64,000 bases of DNA, taken from NCBI RefSeq assembly GCF_000321225.1, contig NW_004451648.1, positions 423,918-487,917 of the forward strand, read 5' to 3'. The stretch comes from Odobenus rosmarus divergens. Its lineage: Eukaryota > Chordata > Mammalia > Carnivora > Odobenidae. The notes under the pieces were generated by a model. It saw nothing but the letters and a program-made list of their open reading frames with translations. It made no database searches and had not been told where the DNA came from. The translations under genes were made by a program, and so were the position numbers. Below, piece after piece: positions 32,226 to 44,280 of the stretch (position 1 is the first letter of the stretch; the number at the start of each line of letters is the position of its first letter).

Positions 32226-33529
32226 GTTATAAAGTCAAAGGTCTTTATATTTTCAGAAGACAGTGAACTCCATTGTTTGAGATATATGTAAGGGAAATAA
32301 GGACACCTGATAAGAAAATGATGTATTTGTTGGACACATGCAAAACCACAATCTGCCTTGCTTCTGCTTAGCAATGCCATTGAATTCAATTATAAACCAA
32401 AAATGACTATATACAGAGTGCACTGTAGTGCCTTGTAAAAATTGCTTTCCTAATGCAGAAAAGTAAAGAGCAAAGACACTTAAGCTTGTCACATATTCTG
32501 GCTTTCTGCTGATTTTTAGGTAAGATTACTTGACTATGAAGCCTTCATTAAAAACTGAAGATCTAGTCTATACAAAAGTGAAATAATCTTTCCATCACCA
32601 GGAGTGGGTAATCCAAGTCACACATTGACTGTGTTGAGGATGAATATGAAAAGCAAAATGTTTATGACCAGATAACTTGCTAGTTTCTTGACACAAAAAG
32701 GGCCCACATACTCAGCTTTGTGTCTCAGTTTTTGTGTTTTATTGGATTCTTTCTTTGATAGTTGAATTGTTCATGTATTTTTATAATGCATAAAGCTATG
32801 TTTTAACATAAACCTAAAATAAAAATGCATATTTTCAAAATTATCTGTTAATCCCTGCAGTCTCCGGGGCCTGTCCATTATGCTCTGGTATGCCAGGTAT
32901 TGGGGCATCTGTGGCTGTGAACACACAGGCAGGAAGATCCCGGGGCTAGGTATCAAATCTATGATAAGCTGTCCATGACTGTGTTGCCCAGGCCAGGAGG
33001 TGAAGCCACAACTGGGAAGATTAAGGTCTTAGCCAGGCCGAATGGGAGGGGCATCCAGTGAGCAATCTGACCAAGGAGCCAAGGGAACACAAATAGGACC
33101 TCAAGTGTGAGGTGCAGACACTGCTCACCAAGAAGCAGGCAGATTATTTCAGTTTTGTTTTAGAAGTTAAATCTGAGAACAGTTCACTTTAGCAGAGTCT
33201 AGTCTATAGGTGTGAAGACAGTCACTTCTTCTCAAAGTTGCCTTTTGTGTTTGTGTGCCTTTAAAATGTACGTTAATAGTATTTTGCAACTTGCTGTTCT
33301 CCATGCAACATTATATTTTTGAGATATATCAGGTTAACACTACATATTCCTTGGGGGTAGATAGAAAGTAAAAGTGGAAGAATAATGCATGGCCCAGATG
33401 CACACCAACTTTGGGAGGTGGAGGGGCTAGGGATACAGAGAGCAGGAGAAGAGCTTTAAGTAGGTGGTTGTATTATTCTCTGTGCTTTTCCATGTATTTG
33501 GAATATTTTATATCTTTCTTAATTTTTAT
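32226..33529. other. intergenic, no recognised element
   Basis: Unassigned sequence; the short open frames look like chance. Confidence 0.5.
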
Positions 33530-34530
33530 TTTTTGTGGTAAAATATCCATAACAAAATTTACCTTTGTTAAGTGTATATAACAGTATCATTAAGTCTATT
33601 CACATTGTTGTGCTGCCAATCTCCAGAATCTTTTCATCTTGTAAAACTGCAGTTCTGTACCCAATAAACCACAACTTCCCACTTCCTCTTCTTCCCAGCT
33701 CTGGCAACCACCATTCGACTTTCTGTTTCTATTAATTTCATTACTCTAGATACCACTTAAAGTATTTGTCTTTTTATGACTGGCTTATTTTACTTAGCCT
33801 CATGTCTCTAAGGTTCATGTATGTTGTAGCATGTAGAATTTCTTTCCTTTGGAAGATCGAATAGTACTCCATTGTATGTATAAGCCACATTTTGTGTATC
33901 CATTCGTCCATTGATGGACACTTGTGTTGTTTCCACCTTAGAGCTACTGTGAATAATGCTGCTATTAACATGGCTGTACAAATATCTCCTTGAGACCCTG
34001 CTTTCTTTCTTTTTTTTTTCCAAAGATTTTATTTATTTATTTGACAGAGAGAGAATGAGAGAGAGCACGAGAGAGAAGAGGGTCAGAGGGAGAAGCAGAC
34101 TCCCTGCTGAGCAGGGAGCCCGATGCGGGACTCGATCCTGGGACTCCAGGATCATGACCTGAGCCAAAGGCAGTCGCCCAACCAACTGAGCCACCCAGGC
34201 GCCCGAGACCCTGTTTTCAACTCTCCTGGGTATATACCAGAAGTGGAATTGCTGGATCATATGGTAAATCTGTTTCCATTTTTTTTTTTTTTTTGAGGAA
34301 CTGCCAAACTATTTTCTACGATGAGTGCCTCATGTACGTTCTGACAAATAGTAGACAAACGTTCCAAATTCTCTGTATTTTTGCCAATGCTTATTATTTT
34401 CTGTTTTTTGGGGGGGGTTTGTTTTATTTTTCTGGGGGGATAGTAGCTATTCTGATGGATGTGAGGTGATATTGTTTGCATTTGCATTTCCCTGCTGATT
34501 TTGTATCTTTTTGAAAGATTCTATGTTGTG
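33530..34530 (-). mobile_element. LINE-1 fragment split by a SINE
   Basis: Antisense LINE-1 3' region: CCATTGATGGACACTTGTGT, GTGAATAATGCTGCTATTAA, GTATATACCAGAAGTGGAAT and TTTGCATTTCCCTGCTGATT. The SINE at 34006-34204 lies inside it. Frames are broken by stops and indels. Confidence 0.85.
34006..34204 (-). mobile_element. CAN-SINE inside a LINE-1
   Basis: Duplication GAGACCCTGCTTTC / GAGACCCTGTTTTC at 33992-34005 and 34205-34218. It belongs to the GGGTCAGAGGGAGAAGCAGA subtype. Confidence 0.9.
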
Positions 34531-35190
34531 GATGCAGGTAAGGGAGATGAGTGGGACTGGCAGTAGTATTGAGGAGGGGTTGGGAAAGACATGGGCCCCG
34601 TCAAGCAGGGAGAGAGGAGAGAAGGCTGAACCCTTCCAGGTACCCAGCAGATGCAGAGGTTTCTGTGAGTGATAAGGACCTGAGTGAGCTGAGTGAGCAA
34701 AGAAATGGGGCAGTGACTGGAGGTGTGCCTGAGACAAATGAGATAAGAATGATGCAGATACAGGAAAGGCAAAGGAAGCACCATAATTCCTGGTAATTAG
34801 TTATATTTTCAGTAAAACTGAGTTGAAAGACATTACTTGGTAACTGCCAGGAATAGTTAGGCTCCTTTCACCAGTCAGAAACTAGTTATCATCTACTCTA
34901 AGGTATTTGAATCTACCAGACTTCTAGAATGATTCATTCAGTGAAGTAGTTTAGACATAAAAAAAGTTCAAGCGTCTATCTTGTCTGTCAGAGGGGTCTG
35001 TGTATGAGGAGGGCAGGGGCAATGACTTGTCTCTGGTGTACTCTGTCTCTTGTGTTCCCCTGGGGAGATATTCTACCACTTGCCACCCAGAGAAAAAATA
35101 AATGCCTAGAATTTACCAAAGGATGAGTATTTTTCATTCAGTAGGGAATTGCATGCTTTCTGATGAGCAGTGTCTCCAAGGGCATATTTG
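34531..35190. other. intergenic, no recognised element
   Basis: Purine-rich patches only. Open frames at 34521-34796 on both strands have no known domain. Confidence 0.5.
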
Positions 35191-35194
35191 GGGG

Positions 35195-35640
35195 TTGTAT
35201 TAGTTTCCTAGGGCTGCTATAACAAATTACCACAAACTGGATGACTTATAGTAATGGAACTTTATTTTCTCACAGTTCTGGAGGCCAGAAGCCCAAAATC
35301 AAGGTGTTGGCAGGGCTGTACTCTCTCCAGAGGCTCTAGGGGACAATCCTTTCTTGCCTCTTCCAGCTTTGGATGGCTATTGGCATTCCTTTGCTTCCTT
35401 GGCTCCTGGCCACATTACTCCAACCTCTGCCCCTTCAATCTCACACTGCCTTCTCTGTTTCTGTCTTTAGGACATTTGTCAAAGAATTTAGGGTCCACTT
35501 GCATAATACAGGATAACCTCATTTCAAGATCCTTAATTTAATTACATCTGCAAAGACACTTTTCTCAAATACAGTGACATTCATAGCTTCTAGAGATTTG
35601 GACATGGATGTACCTTTTGCAGGGGCATTATTCAACAAGA
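35195..35640 (-). mobile_element. MLT1-type MaLR LTR
   Basis: Antisense MLT1: GTATTAGTTTCCTAGGGCTG, TTATTTTCTCACAGTTCTGG, AATTACATCTGCAAAGACAC. The open frame 35254-35541 is part of the LTR and not a gene. Confidence 0.85.
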
Positions 35641-36429
35641 GTGCAAAAGCCTTCGTGAGGAATACCAGCCCTTACCCTCTGACCTAAATCTACCCTGGGA
35701 GTGGGAAGAGATGTTGGGGCCTCCATGCTTTCATTTGCTTGTTAACAGGCACCACCCAGAGTCAGTGATGGAGCAAACAAAGTTGGCATGTGAGTCAGTT
35801 TAATGTCCCACACATATTCATTAGAATTTCGGACAAATGTTTTGAGTGCTTCCATTTTCGACTGGTTCCCAGGGACATAGTCCTCTTTTGCTTCATCCTT
35901 TTCTCATCTCTGTCCAAAGCTGCACCCATTCGTGGAGTCCTGCCTGTTTGCTGGTGGGGGCAGGAGGAGGGTAGATTGAGTCTCAGTCCTCAGTAACCTG
36001 GATAACCTGAGATAGAGGAATCCAGCATCCATACCCTAAAACTATCCTGTTGGAACCGCTTACTGAAAGAGGTCATTTTCACTTGTGGGTGTCTCCTGAA
36101 CAGGATAATTCCAGGACCAGTTATGTGTGTTAGGACAGCAAGTCTACAATTTTACAGAAACTATTTCACTTCAATAGAAACATCTTTATGCCAACACAAG
36201 ATCGATATTTCTGATTTTCACGTTTAGTGTTATTCTTTGAGAATGACCAGAAATTGTTATTTATATAGAGATATATTCTATTCTGATAATGCTAGAGAAC
36301 AGATAATGACTTGGGAGAACAAGATTAATGCTCCTAGGGTCAACATTTACCATGTATCAATGTAATATTAAAGCCCCTAGTGCAGTTTACCTGAAGGCAG
36401 AATAAATCCCCCCCTCTTTTTTTCTGGGC

Positions 36430-36745
36430 AACAAATAATATAAGAAATCCTGTATCTTTTACATTTATTCTGTAAACTTCTTTTTCATTCGGGGAGCATA
36501 GCACATATACAGAAGAATGCACAATTCATAGGTGCACAGCTCAGTGAATTATCACAAAGTAAACACACCTGTGTAATCACCAGCCAGGTCAGGAAAAAGT
36601 ACATTGTCAGCCTCCCTGCCCCAGAAGGGACCTTGAGGCCCCTTCTCTATCACTGCCCCCTCCCTTCTCACCAAAGCCACTGTTTTGACTATTAACAAGA
36701 TGAGTTTTGCCTGCATTGGAATTTTATGTTGCCTATGTTCTTTAA
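36430..36745 (-). mobile_element. old LINE-1 (L1M type) fragment
   Basis: TCACCAGCCAGGTCAGGAAA, CACTGCCCCCTCCCTTCTCA and GATGAGTTTTGCCTGCATTG match antisense L1M 3' sequence. Confidence 0.65.
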
Positions 36746-38308
36746 GCTTTTTTTAATCAAAGCATCTGGAAACCATTCCTTTCATGACATCCCTTCTCAG
36801 AGGCAGAATAATTGTTTCTTTGTAGGTAAGTCTTTGTTGGGAAGATGAATAGCTAACCCCATAAATCATTATCATAAAAACTTATTTGTAATTTACATGA
36901 GAAGCCAGCATGAAGAGTAACATCATGACCTTGTGATCTAACACATGCGCACAAATGGAATTATTAAAAATAAAGATAAATGAGCACTGGAATTTTCAAT
37001 TTATGAATTATCTGGTTTTCTTTGCTCTGAACTTTCTCTCTTGATAGTAAGGTGACTCTAACCTTTGGGACACAGTAGCATTCTTTTGGTGATTTTTCAT
37101 TTTTTTTTTCCTTTCTACCACTTGGTCTCTTGTTCAAATGCATTTTCCCGACAACGTGTTTCAGTGTTTAATGGTTTTAAAAAAGAAATGACTTCAAAGC
37201 CAATAATATATAGAGAGGCTTATATTTGGTGGCACACTTCTAAAATTATGACTGTTCCTAATTCCCACTAAAACATGTGAGCATTGTATTAACCCAATTC
37301 CAAGGGGAAATCAGATGGAAGATGCAATGAAGAAGGAAAAAGAAAGACCACACTGAATGTACAGTCAGGTGCCAGGTACAATCTAATTTCAGAAATGTTG
37401 AAATGTGAGGGGGGGTAGATCTTAGAGTTCAGGAACCATATTAGTGCCACTTGCTAATGATCTCCGTAGATGATATTGGCTAGGGGTGATTTGATATTGT
37501 TAGAGTTTTCTCTAAAAATAAAAAAGTGGAAAAAAATCAGGAAGTCACTCTGGAAATTTATATTTTTGTCCATCAGCTACTCCTGGAGGTCGGAACAGGT
37601 TACCCTTTAGAGGTAATGGGGACATTTGTGCGTCATGTCATTTCAGGAGTTCTACAGAAACTACATGCCCTCAAAGCATTGGTCCCATGCTACCTCAAAA
37701 AACCAACTTTTGGGTCATTCTTTGAGTACTGTTTATATAAGATATCTGGAAAAGGAAACCAGCTCCTGGGGTTCCCCCCTTGCTTTCCCTTAGTCCATCT
37801 GCATGCCTTAATTGTATAACGTTAGCCGATTGTCACTATTACAAGCACAGATCCTGACCTTACGGGAATAACATGCAAAGCAGACACCTCTATATTTCCT
37901 GACTACAAACTCAGTTTACTGAGAATAGACAACTCCTTCACAGGCCTATGAGTGTTTCATTAACATAGATGGAGTTTCCCAAGAGTGTAGAAGAGGAAGC
38001 CCAATAGGCCAGTAAGCTCCTTCTTCACCCTGTACATTGAGGTTTGAGTACTGCCTCTTTTGTGTGAGCTTTAAGGAGTGATCAGTAAAAATCACTATTT
38101 CAAGTTGTTTCACTTTGACTTACTAGTAAATGGATGTATTTAACACAGTGTCATTTGCCATATTCTTGTAAATATCTGAGATTACTTTCTTACATTTTTC
38201 TTTAAATCAGTGTTAGTTTTTGAAATGTAATTTATTTTAAAGGAAGATTTTATATCACTTCTGTAAATAGAAAACCACTATCACTTCCATGAATAAAAGG
38301 TAAATGTT
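36746..38308. other. intergenic, no recognised element
   Basis: Unassigned AT-rich sequence. The open frame 37526-37819 lacks recognisable features. Confidence 0.5.
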
Positions 38309-38326
38309 AAATGAGTACATACCTTA

Positions 38327-38533
38327 ATTTTTTGAATTTTTTTAATTTTTGAGAGAGAGCGTGCAAGGGGGAGGTAGAGTAGGGGCAGAGGGAGAGGGAG
38401 AGGGAGAGAATCTCAAGCAGGCCCCATTCCCAGTGTGGAGCCCAATGCAGGACTTGATCCCATGACCCTGAGACCACAACCCGAGCCGAAATCAAGAGTC
38501 GGATGCCCAACGACTGAGCTGCCCAGGCACCTC
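38327..38533 (-). mobile_element. CAN-SINE, diverged
   Basis: Contains GGGAGAGGGAGAGGGAGAG. Duplication AAATGAGTACATACCTTA / AAATAAGTGCATACCATTA. Divergence suggests an older copy. Confidence 0.85.
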
Positions 38534-38574
38534 AAATAAGTGCATACCATTAAAACCACCTCCCACTTGGGGAA

Positions 38575-38767
38575 ATGACTTAGAAGAGTAAATCTGGGAC
38601 TTGGAACCAGAGGGTCAGAGTTCTCATCTCTGCTCTGCTACTCTGGTTTGGGGAAAGTCGCTTCTTTGCATCCCAGTTTCCTCCACAGAAGGAAGGGGTG
38701 GTGGTGGGGGGAATGATAATAATGCCCACTGCAAAGGGTTATCATAGGCATTAGAAATGACACTTAT
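38575..38767 (+). mobile_element. MIR, cut by a SINE
   Basis: GGGACTTGGAACCAGAGGGT, CCCAGTTTCCTCCACAG and ATGATAATAATGCCCACTG fit sense MIR. The 3' end continues to about 39005 after the SINE. Confidence 0.75.
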
Positions 38768-38964
38768 GGGGCGCCTGGGTGGCTCAGTCGGTTAAACGTC
38801 TGCCTTCGGCTCAGGTCATGATCTCAGGGTCCTGGGATCGAGTCCTGCATCAGGCTCTCTGCTCGGCAGGAAGCCTGCTTCTCTCACTCCCCCTGCTTGT
38901 GTTCCCTCTCTCGCTGTCTCTCTCTCTCTGTCAAATAAATAAATAAAATCTTAAAAAAAAAAAA
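38768..38964 (+). mobile_element. CAN-SINE inside a MIR
   Basis: Perfect duplication AGAAATGACACTTAT ending at 38767 and starting at 38965. The CT region is slightly short. Confidence 0.92.
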
Positions 38965-39045
38965 AGAAATGACACTTATAATATCTGGCACGATTTAAGT
39001 GTAGGGACTCAGAAGTTGACAATTATTTTTATAATTATATCCTTA

Positions 39046-39228
39046 GGGGTGCCTGGGTGGTGTCTGCCTTCGGCTCAGGTCATGATCCCAGGGTCCTGGG
39101 AACGAGCCCCACGTCAGGGTCCCTGCTCAGCGGGGAGCCTACTTCTCCCTCTCCCACTGCCTCTGCTTGTGTTCCCTCTCTCTCTGTGTCTCTCTGTCAA
39201 AGAAATAAATAAAATCTTTATAAAAATA
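39046..39228 (+). mobile_element. CAN-SINE lacking part of the A-box region
   Basis: The head reads GGTGCCTGGGTGG directly joined to TGTCTGCCTTCGGC, missing about 17 bases (normally CTCAGTCGGTTAAGC). Flanked by a perfect duplication TATAATTATATCCTTAG (39030-39046 and 39230-39246). Confidence 0.9.
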
Positions 39229-39246
39229 TTATAATTATATCCTTAG

Positions 39247-41505
39247 TATTAGTATATCAAAATTTATCTTTGCTCTCCTCTGAAGCTTTGCCTGCCTGCC
39301 TGCCTTTCTCCCAAGTGACATTGGATAAATCAAGTTGCAAAGGAAAATGGTTGTTCCTTTCACTTTTAAGCCTAAAGTCAAGCAAGTATGGCACACAGAG
39401 TTCACCTTACGTGCAAATGCCCATTCATCAGGAGTTGGTGCCCTGTTCCCTTTATCGACAAGGGTTGTGATAGCAATGCTGTGATTGAGTAATGCTGGCT
39501 GTGGGCCCCGAACATGGGAGGCCACTGGGCTGGTACTGCTTATTGGACATTAACTCCTGCCTCCTCTCCAGCACGCCCTCTTAGCTTGCCCGAATCTGCC
39601 TCTTGCAAGGTGCCTCCAGTCCAGGGTGGACTTCTTCATCAAAAGAGCCCCTCAGAGTCACTTCAAGTAAATTATACTCATTAAGTCAGTTTTCCATCCT
39701 AAAATAGTAACTTCAAATGAAGGCCCTCTCAGGCTCTTCTGATCCTATCACCTCTTTCTCACTCCCGCAGAATAACTCACCTTCCAGTCCAACTAATTCT
39801 TGTGAGAGAGAAAAAGAGCTGTCAGTGCAATTGGGGCTGTTCTATCCCTTCCCTTGCTCTGTGATTTGTCTTAAAGGTGTAGCAGGTACAACCCCAAGGA
39901 GGCTGGGTGAAGGCAAAATGTGTGAGGCCTGTGCTCTGGTTGGTGCTGATGTCTCCACAGCAGCTTGCTGGATGCTCATTTACTCAGCTCTGCAAATAGT
40001 CTTGGCACAGGGAAGTGCTATCAATAGTGACATCGTGGAAAATCATGGTGCATAAAAGACTTTATGATACTTCCCTTTTTTTTCCACCTCACACTCTGGA
40101 GTGAATCAGTAAACAAATAATTAAAACAGGAGCAAAATTATTCTTCTGGAGTTTAAGGCTCTGTCCTACTAGGAAAAGAATACTGTGGAAGGAAACTTGA
40201 TGAAAAATACTTAGGAGAACTTAACTTTTAAATGATGTTTTGATGCCAACGGATTCTAAAAGCCTGACATCAACATTTCTAATATTTGTCCATTACTGTT
40301 TAATATGGTAGGTTAAGTGTGGCTTCAGGGAGCTCAGAATTGTTCACTTCCAAGGAATGAGCAGGATGCTCATTATTTCTCTTATTACTTCTCCTTTAAT
40401 ATTTGTATTGCTCTTATCATCCGCAGACTGCTCCTTGGTAATTTTTATTACTAACCAACCCATAACCTGATGGGCTTCTCTGGAAATAGAAGGTGTTGTG
40501 AAGTCACTCAGGATATAGATATGGTGCTGATGGGATCAATTAAAATGAATTGTAGCCCAGGGAAAGGTGCTTTGTGGAGCATCACAATGTGACAAAGATG
40601 AGTTTAAAAATAATCGCTTATTTTATGACCACATTTCACAATTGTGTTCACCCAGATATTTGTGACAGCCACATTCTGGACCAACATAGAGTGAGATAGA
40701 GGAAGACTGGCAAACATTATGATTTAAAAGGAATTGATGTTTATCGATGGACACTTCATCATTTCCAAGGGCTTTCAAGAAAAGACAGCTTCTTTTATAG
40801 ATAACGAAAGGGGACTGTTAATTCAGATGGCATCATCTGAAAGTGTTTCTAAGCCTCTTACTTTACTTTCCATTCTCTTCTATCCCTCCCTATTAGAAAT
40901 CATAGCATTTCTCTGTGATAGCGCTTGAAAATGACACCCCCCCCCCAAACACAAAAACAAAAAACAAACTTTGACTAAAGGGCAAGGTTTATTGGGTATG
41001 TGAGAATGTGCTGTTATTTCATGTTGAATTGGCTATTGTGGTACTAGTTTGTGATGTTATTTGGGAATCTGAATTTAATGATGATGTAAGAACCTTCTAA
41101 TATGATGAGAGGTTTAAATTACTCACTGCTAGAGTTTTCTTCTTTAATTTCAGCTTTTATCCAAAATTTCCTTTACTCAAACCCTTTTAAAGGTTGCCTT
41201 ACTTCTGAGGTACTCCAAACCTCTGCCTGGCTTTAAAGACTCAATCTCTTTGTACTCCTTCTTTCTTCCTCCTCCTCCTCCATCCTCATCAAGTTGTTCT
41301 CTGTAATCCCCCCAAACTGTATGTTCTCCCTCAGTTCCCTTTCTTACCTTCTCTCTCCACTTTCATCCCATCAAAACCCATTTCCCAGATTTGACATGCC
41401 TTTTATTCTCTCTGCCTCTCCAAGTTCAGCAAGACCTATTCAAGGTCCATTTCTTCCAGGGGACCCAGATTACTCCATTCTCTACTAAGCTCCCATTCAT
41501 CTGAA
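39247..41505. other. intergenic, no recognised element
   Basis: Contains a CCTGCCTGCCTGCC run (39288-39303), a C9 run near 40937 and CTCCTCCTCCTCC near 41270. Open frames up to 112 codons show no domain. Confidence 0.5.
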
Positions 41506-41507
41506 AT

Positions 41508-41690
41508 AAATAAAAAGATTTTATTTATTTGAGAGAGAAAAAGAGCGAGCATGAGTGGAGGGGCAGAGGGAGGGGAGAAGCCGACTCCCCACTGAGCAGG
41601 GAGCCCGATGCAGGACTCGATCCCAGGGCCCTGGGATCATGACCTGTGCCAAAGGCAGGCGCTTAACCACCTGGGCCACCCAGGTGCCCC
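41508..41690 (-). mobile_element. CAN-SINE
   Basis: Minus-oriented copy ending GCCACCCAGGTGCCCC. Short flanking repeat CTGAAATA on both sides. Confidence 0.88.
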
Positions 41691-41984
41691 TGAAATACAG
41701 TTTTTAAAGCCATGTTCTCTGACAGAAATAAAATACAAAAGCATACATGTAATTTTATATTTTCTAGAAATAGGTAAAATGAATTTTAATGATTTATTTT
41801 ATTTCCAAAATATTTTCATTTCTACATATAGTCACTTTAAAATTATTCATGAGATATTTTTATTTTATTCTAGGCCTTAGAAATGTAGTTTATATTTTAT
41901 ACATACAAACCATCCCAACATTTCAAGTGTTCAATGTGGCAAGTGACTACTGTATTAAGCTGAGGGTTTAGAGTCTGTAACACA

Positions 41985-42140
41985 TTCTCCAGCTCTCAAA
42001 CATGCACTTTTGTATTTCTTACCTTTTCACCTGGACCAAATTGCAAACAACTCCTTGAAGTTGGAGGCTGTGTTTCTACTTACTCTGTCTTCACACTTCA
42101 TTCCTGAGTGTATAGTAAGCTGTTAGTAATTGCCTGTTGA
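41985..42140 (-). mobile_element. probable L2 relic
   Basis: AACTCCTTGAAGTTGGAGGC and ACTTCATTCCTGAGTGTATA resemble antisense L2. Confidence 0.4.
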
Positions 42141-44105
42141 TGGACTGGTAATGTTATTCTTATCTATGACCCCTGTTTAAGTAACTGTAATAATATTTAC
42201 ATAAGCATACTTACTCCCACTACAACTTCCTCATGCTTGGAATTTCCCTTCTTTTCCCCATACTTACGTTATATCCAGTTACCATATTACTTCTGTTTTG
42301 TTAGATTTGAACCTTTTGGGGTATGTTGGGTGGGATTATAAGAAATAGACATACATTATTTGCAGTTCTGTTGCACTAGAGAGCAGCGTTTTCGCAGAAT
42401 ACTCATCATTCATACAACTTGGACAAAATAGGATTTATAGCTGAAATCAATGGGATAATTGCTTCCATTGCTCTTTTTTACTTTCCTAAAAGAGACTGGA
42501 CAAAGACTCATAGGGGTCTCCTGATCCCTGGACCCAACCGTGAAGCAGAGGCTCTCTGATTTGATTGCATAATGTCAAAGACACAGTTTTACAGGCTGAA
42601 ACCTAATCACTGGGATAGAGATAGCTTGCAAAATTGTGGGGAGGGAAAGTTGCAGGGAAGGGAAGGAGACCCTGGAGAGAACGGGGACAGATGGGGGAGC
42701 TGAAGTAGAGGCCAAGACGAGGGGGGTTCCAGACTATGGCAGGGGCGCCAGAATGGGGGAAGGCAGGAGGAGAATATGAACCCCAACTATTGCATAGTTT
42801 TATGAACAGTGTACTGATGTGTACTGTTTCTAGCCCTCTCATCAACTTAATTCAAGGCAAAGGTCTCAAGGATGGAATGTTGGAATTATAGGACTGTGCC
42901 CAGTAAACAAGAAGTCAAAATCCATGGTTTTTCTCATTACATAAAATTGTCATATTAAAGTTACAAATGTTATCTCCATAGAGTCTAATGTTATTAAGAA
43001 TCTGTCAATTTGTCCCTAAATAACCCATTTATTTAATTTTAAATTATTGTTTCTGTTTCTTATTGGTAATATCAGTCTCGGCTCCCTGTTGGCTTTCTCC
43101 CCATATGATAGCAAATATTTCTGCTACTGAACAGAATTGCTTCACTTGGCTTAATTTTACATTTAAGAAATTTCCACATTTTAAACCTTTGGTATCTTTG
43201 CGTGTTAGTAGAATTTTGACAACACGGTCTTAATATCACAGCCAATTCAGCGAAAGCAAAGGTACAAGTCAGGACCACATTGCTTCAGGTGAGGGGTTTA
43301 GGAGTTCACCATAACCAAAGTGTGACAATTCTCTTCCAACTTTTGCTGCTGACTTTTTTTCTCTCAGGACCTGCCCCTGCCTTGGCCAACTCTCTAATCC
43401 TGAGTACAGGCCTAGCACATGTTCATGCCGAAGGGCCTGGGAGACACCCCTGTCTCAGTACCATTAGCTAGCCGATGGCTGGCATTCAAAGCAAAAGCAG
43501 CTTAAGTATTTTGTTAGTGGAAATGGGAATGTCCACAGGCAGAAGATTTTGCTTTTCAAAAATTTGTATCAGTGTTTGGTAGAGTATAATCTTTAGACTG
43601 GGTTAGCCCGTGATGCTTATGTTTTTCTATGTTACATTTGCTTTGATTTCATTTCTTTGAAATGTAATTTTAAGTCTCTTAAAGCCAATAACAAAAAAAT
43701 TATGCCTTGTATTTTGTATATCTTTGATTTTTAAATTTAATTTTCTCATATTTTGCTTTTATTGCATTTTACGAAAGTATTGGCTTCCATGGACCCTTTG
43801 TCATAGATGGTTTGAGAAACACTAATATTGTTACTTAGTGGAAAGTAGGCAAAGAATGTTTTTCCCCCTTGAGAGTAGATTTTGATAGGAGATAGGAGAA
43901 AGGAAACACGGAGCTCTAGGCACCTGAGAGAATAAAAGAGAAAGAAAAATTGTTTCAGTGTAAAGCATGGTTGCCCTCATTAGTTGGCCAGAGTTAGCCT
44001 CTGCATCTGTTAACAAATCTACTACAAACTTTCATTGAATGTAGAATGTATTCTGTGCTAAAGGTATTGTCCTTGGTGCTGAAAGGGATGGGGGTAGTCC
44101 TCATT
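42141..44105. other. intergenic, no recognised element
   Basis: Unassigned sequence with a purine-rich patch at 42635-42775. No gene recognised. Confidence 0.5.
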
Positions 44106-44124
44106 TTCCTCTTGTTAAAGCTTT

Positions 44125-44280
44125 AGTCCAGGCTTCTCAAACTTGGCTGCTATATATCAGAATCACATGGGAAGCTTTATAAAAAGTATAGATTCCTGGA
44201 CTCCATTTGAAAACCTACCCATTCAACATCTCTGTTGATGTCATCTCTGAAGCTGTAATTTTAGAAGGTTTGGGGTGATT
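44125..44280 (+). mobile_element. MER5-like DNA transposon relic
   Basis: AGGCTTCTCAAACTTGGCTG and CAGAATCACATGGGAAGCTT match the start of MER5A (hAT-Charlie). The 3' terminal repeat is eroded. Confidence 0.55.

Noticed and set aside
35254..35541. 95-codon open frame with a signal-peptide-like hydrophobic stretch
   Set aside because: It falls within an antisense MLT1 LTR present in many genomic copies.
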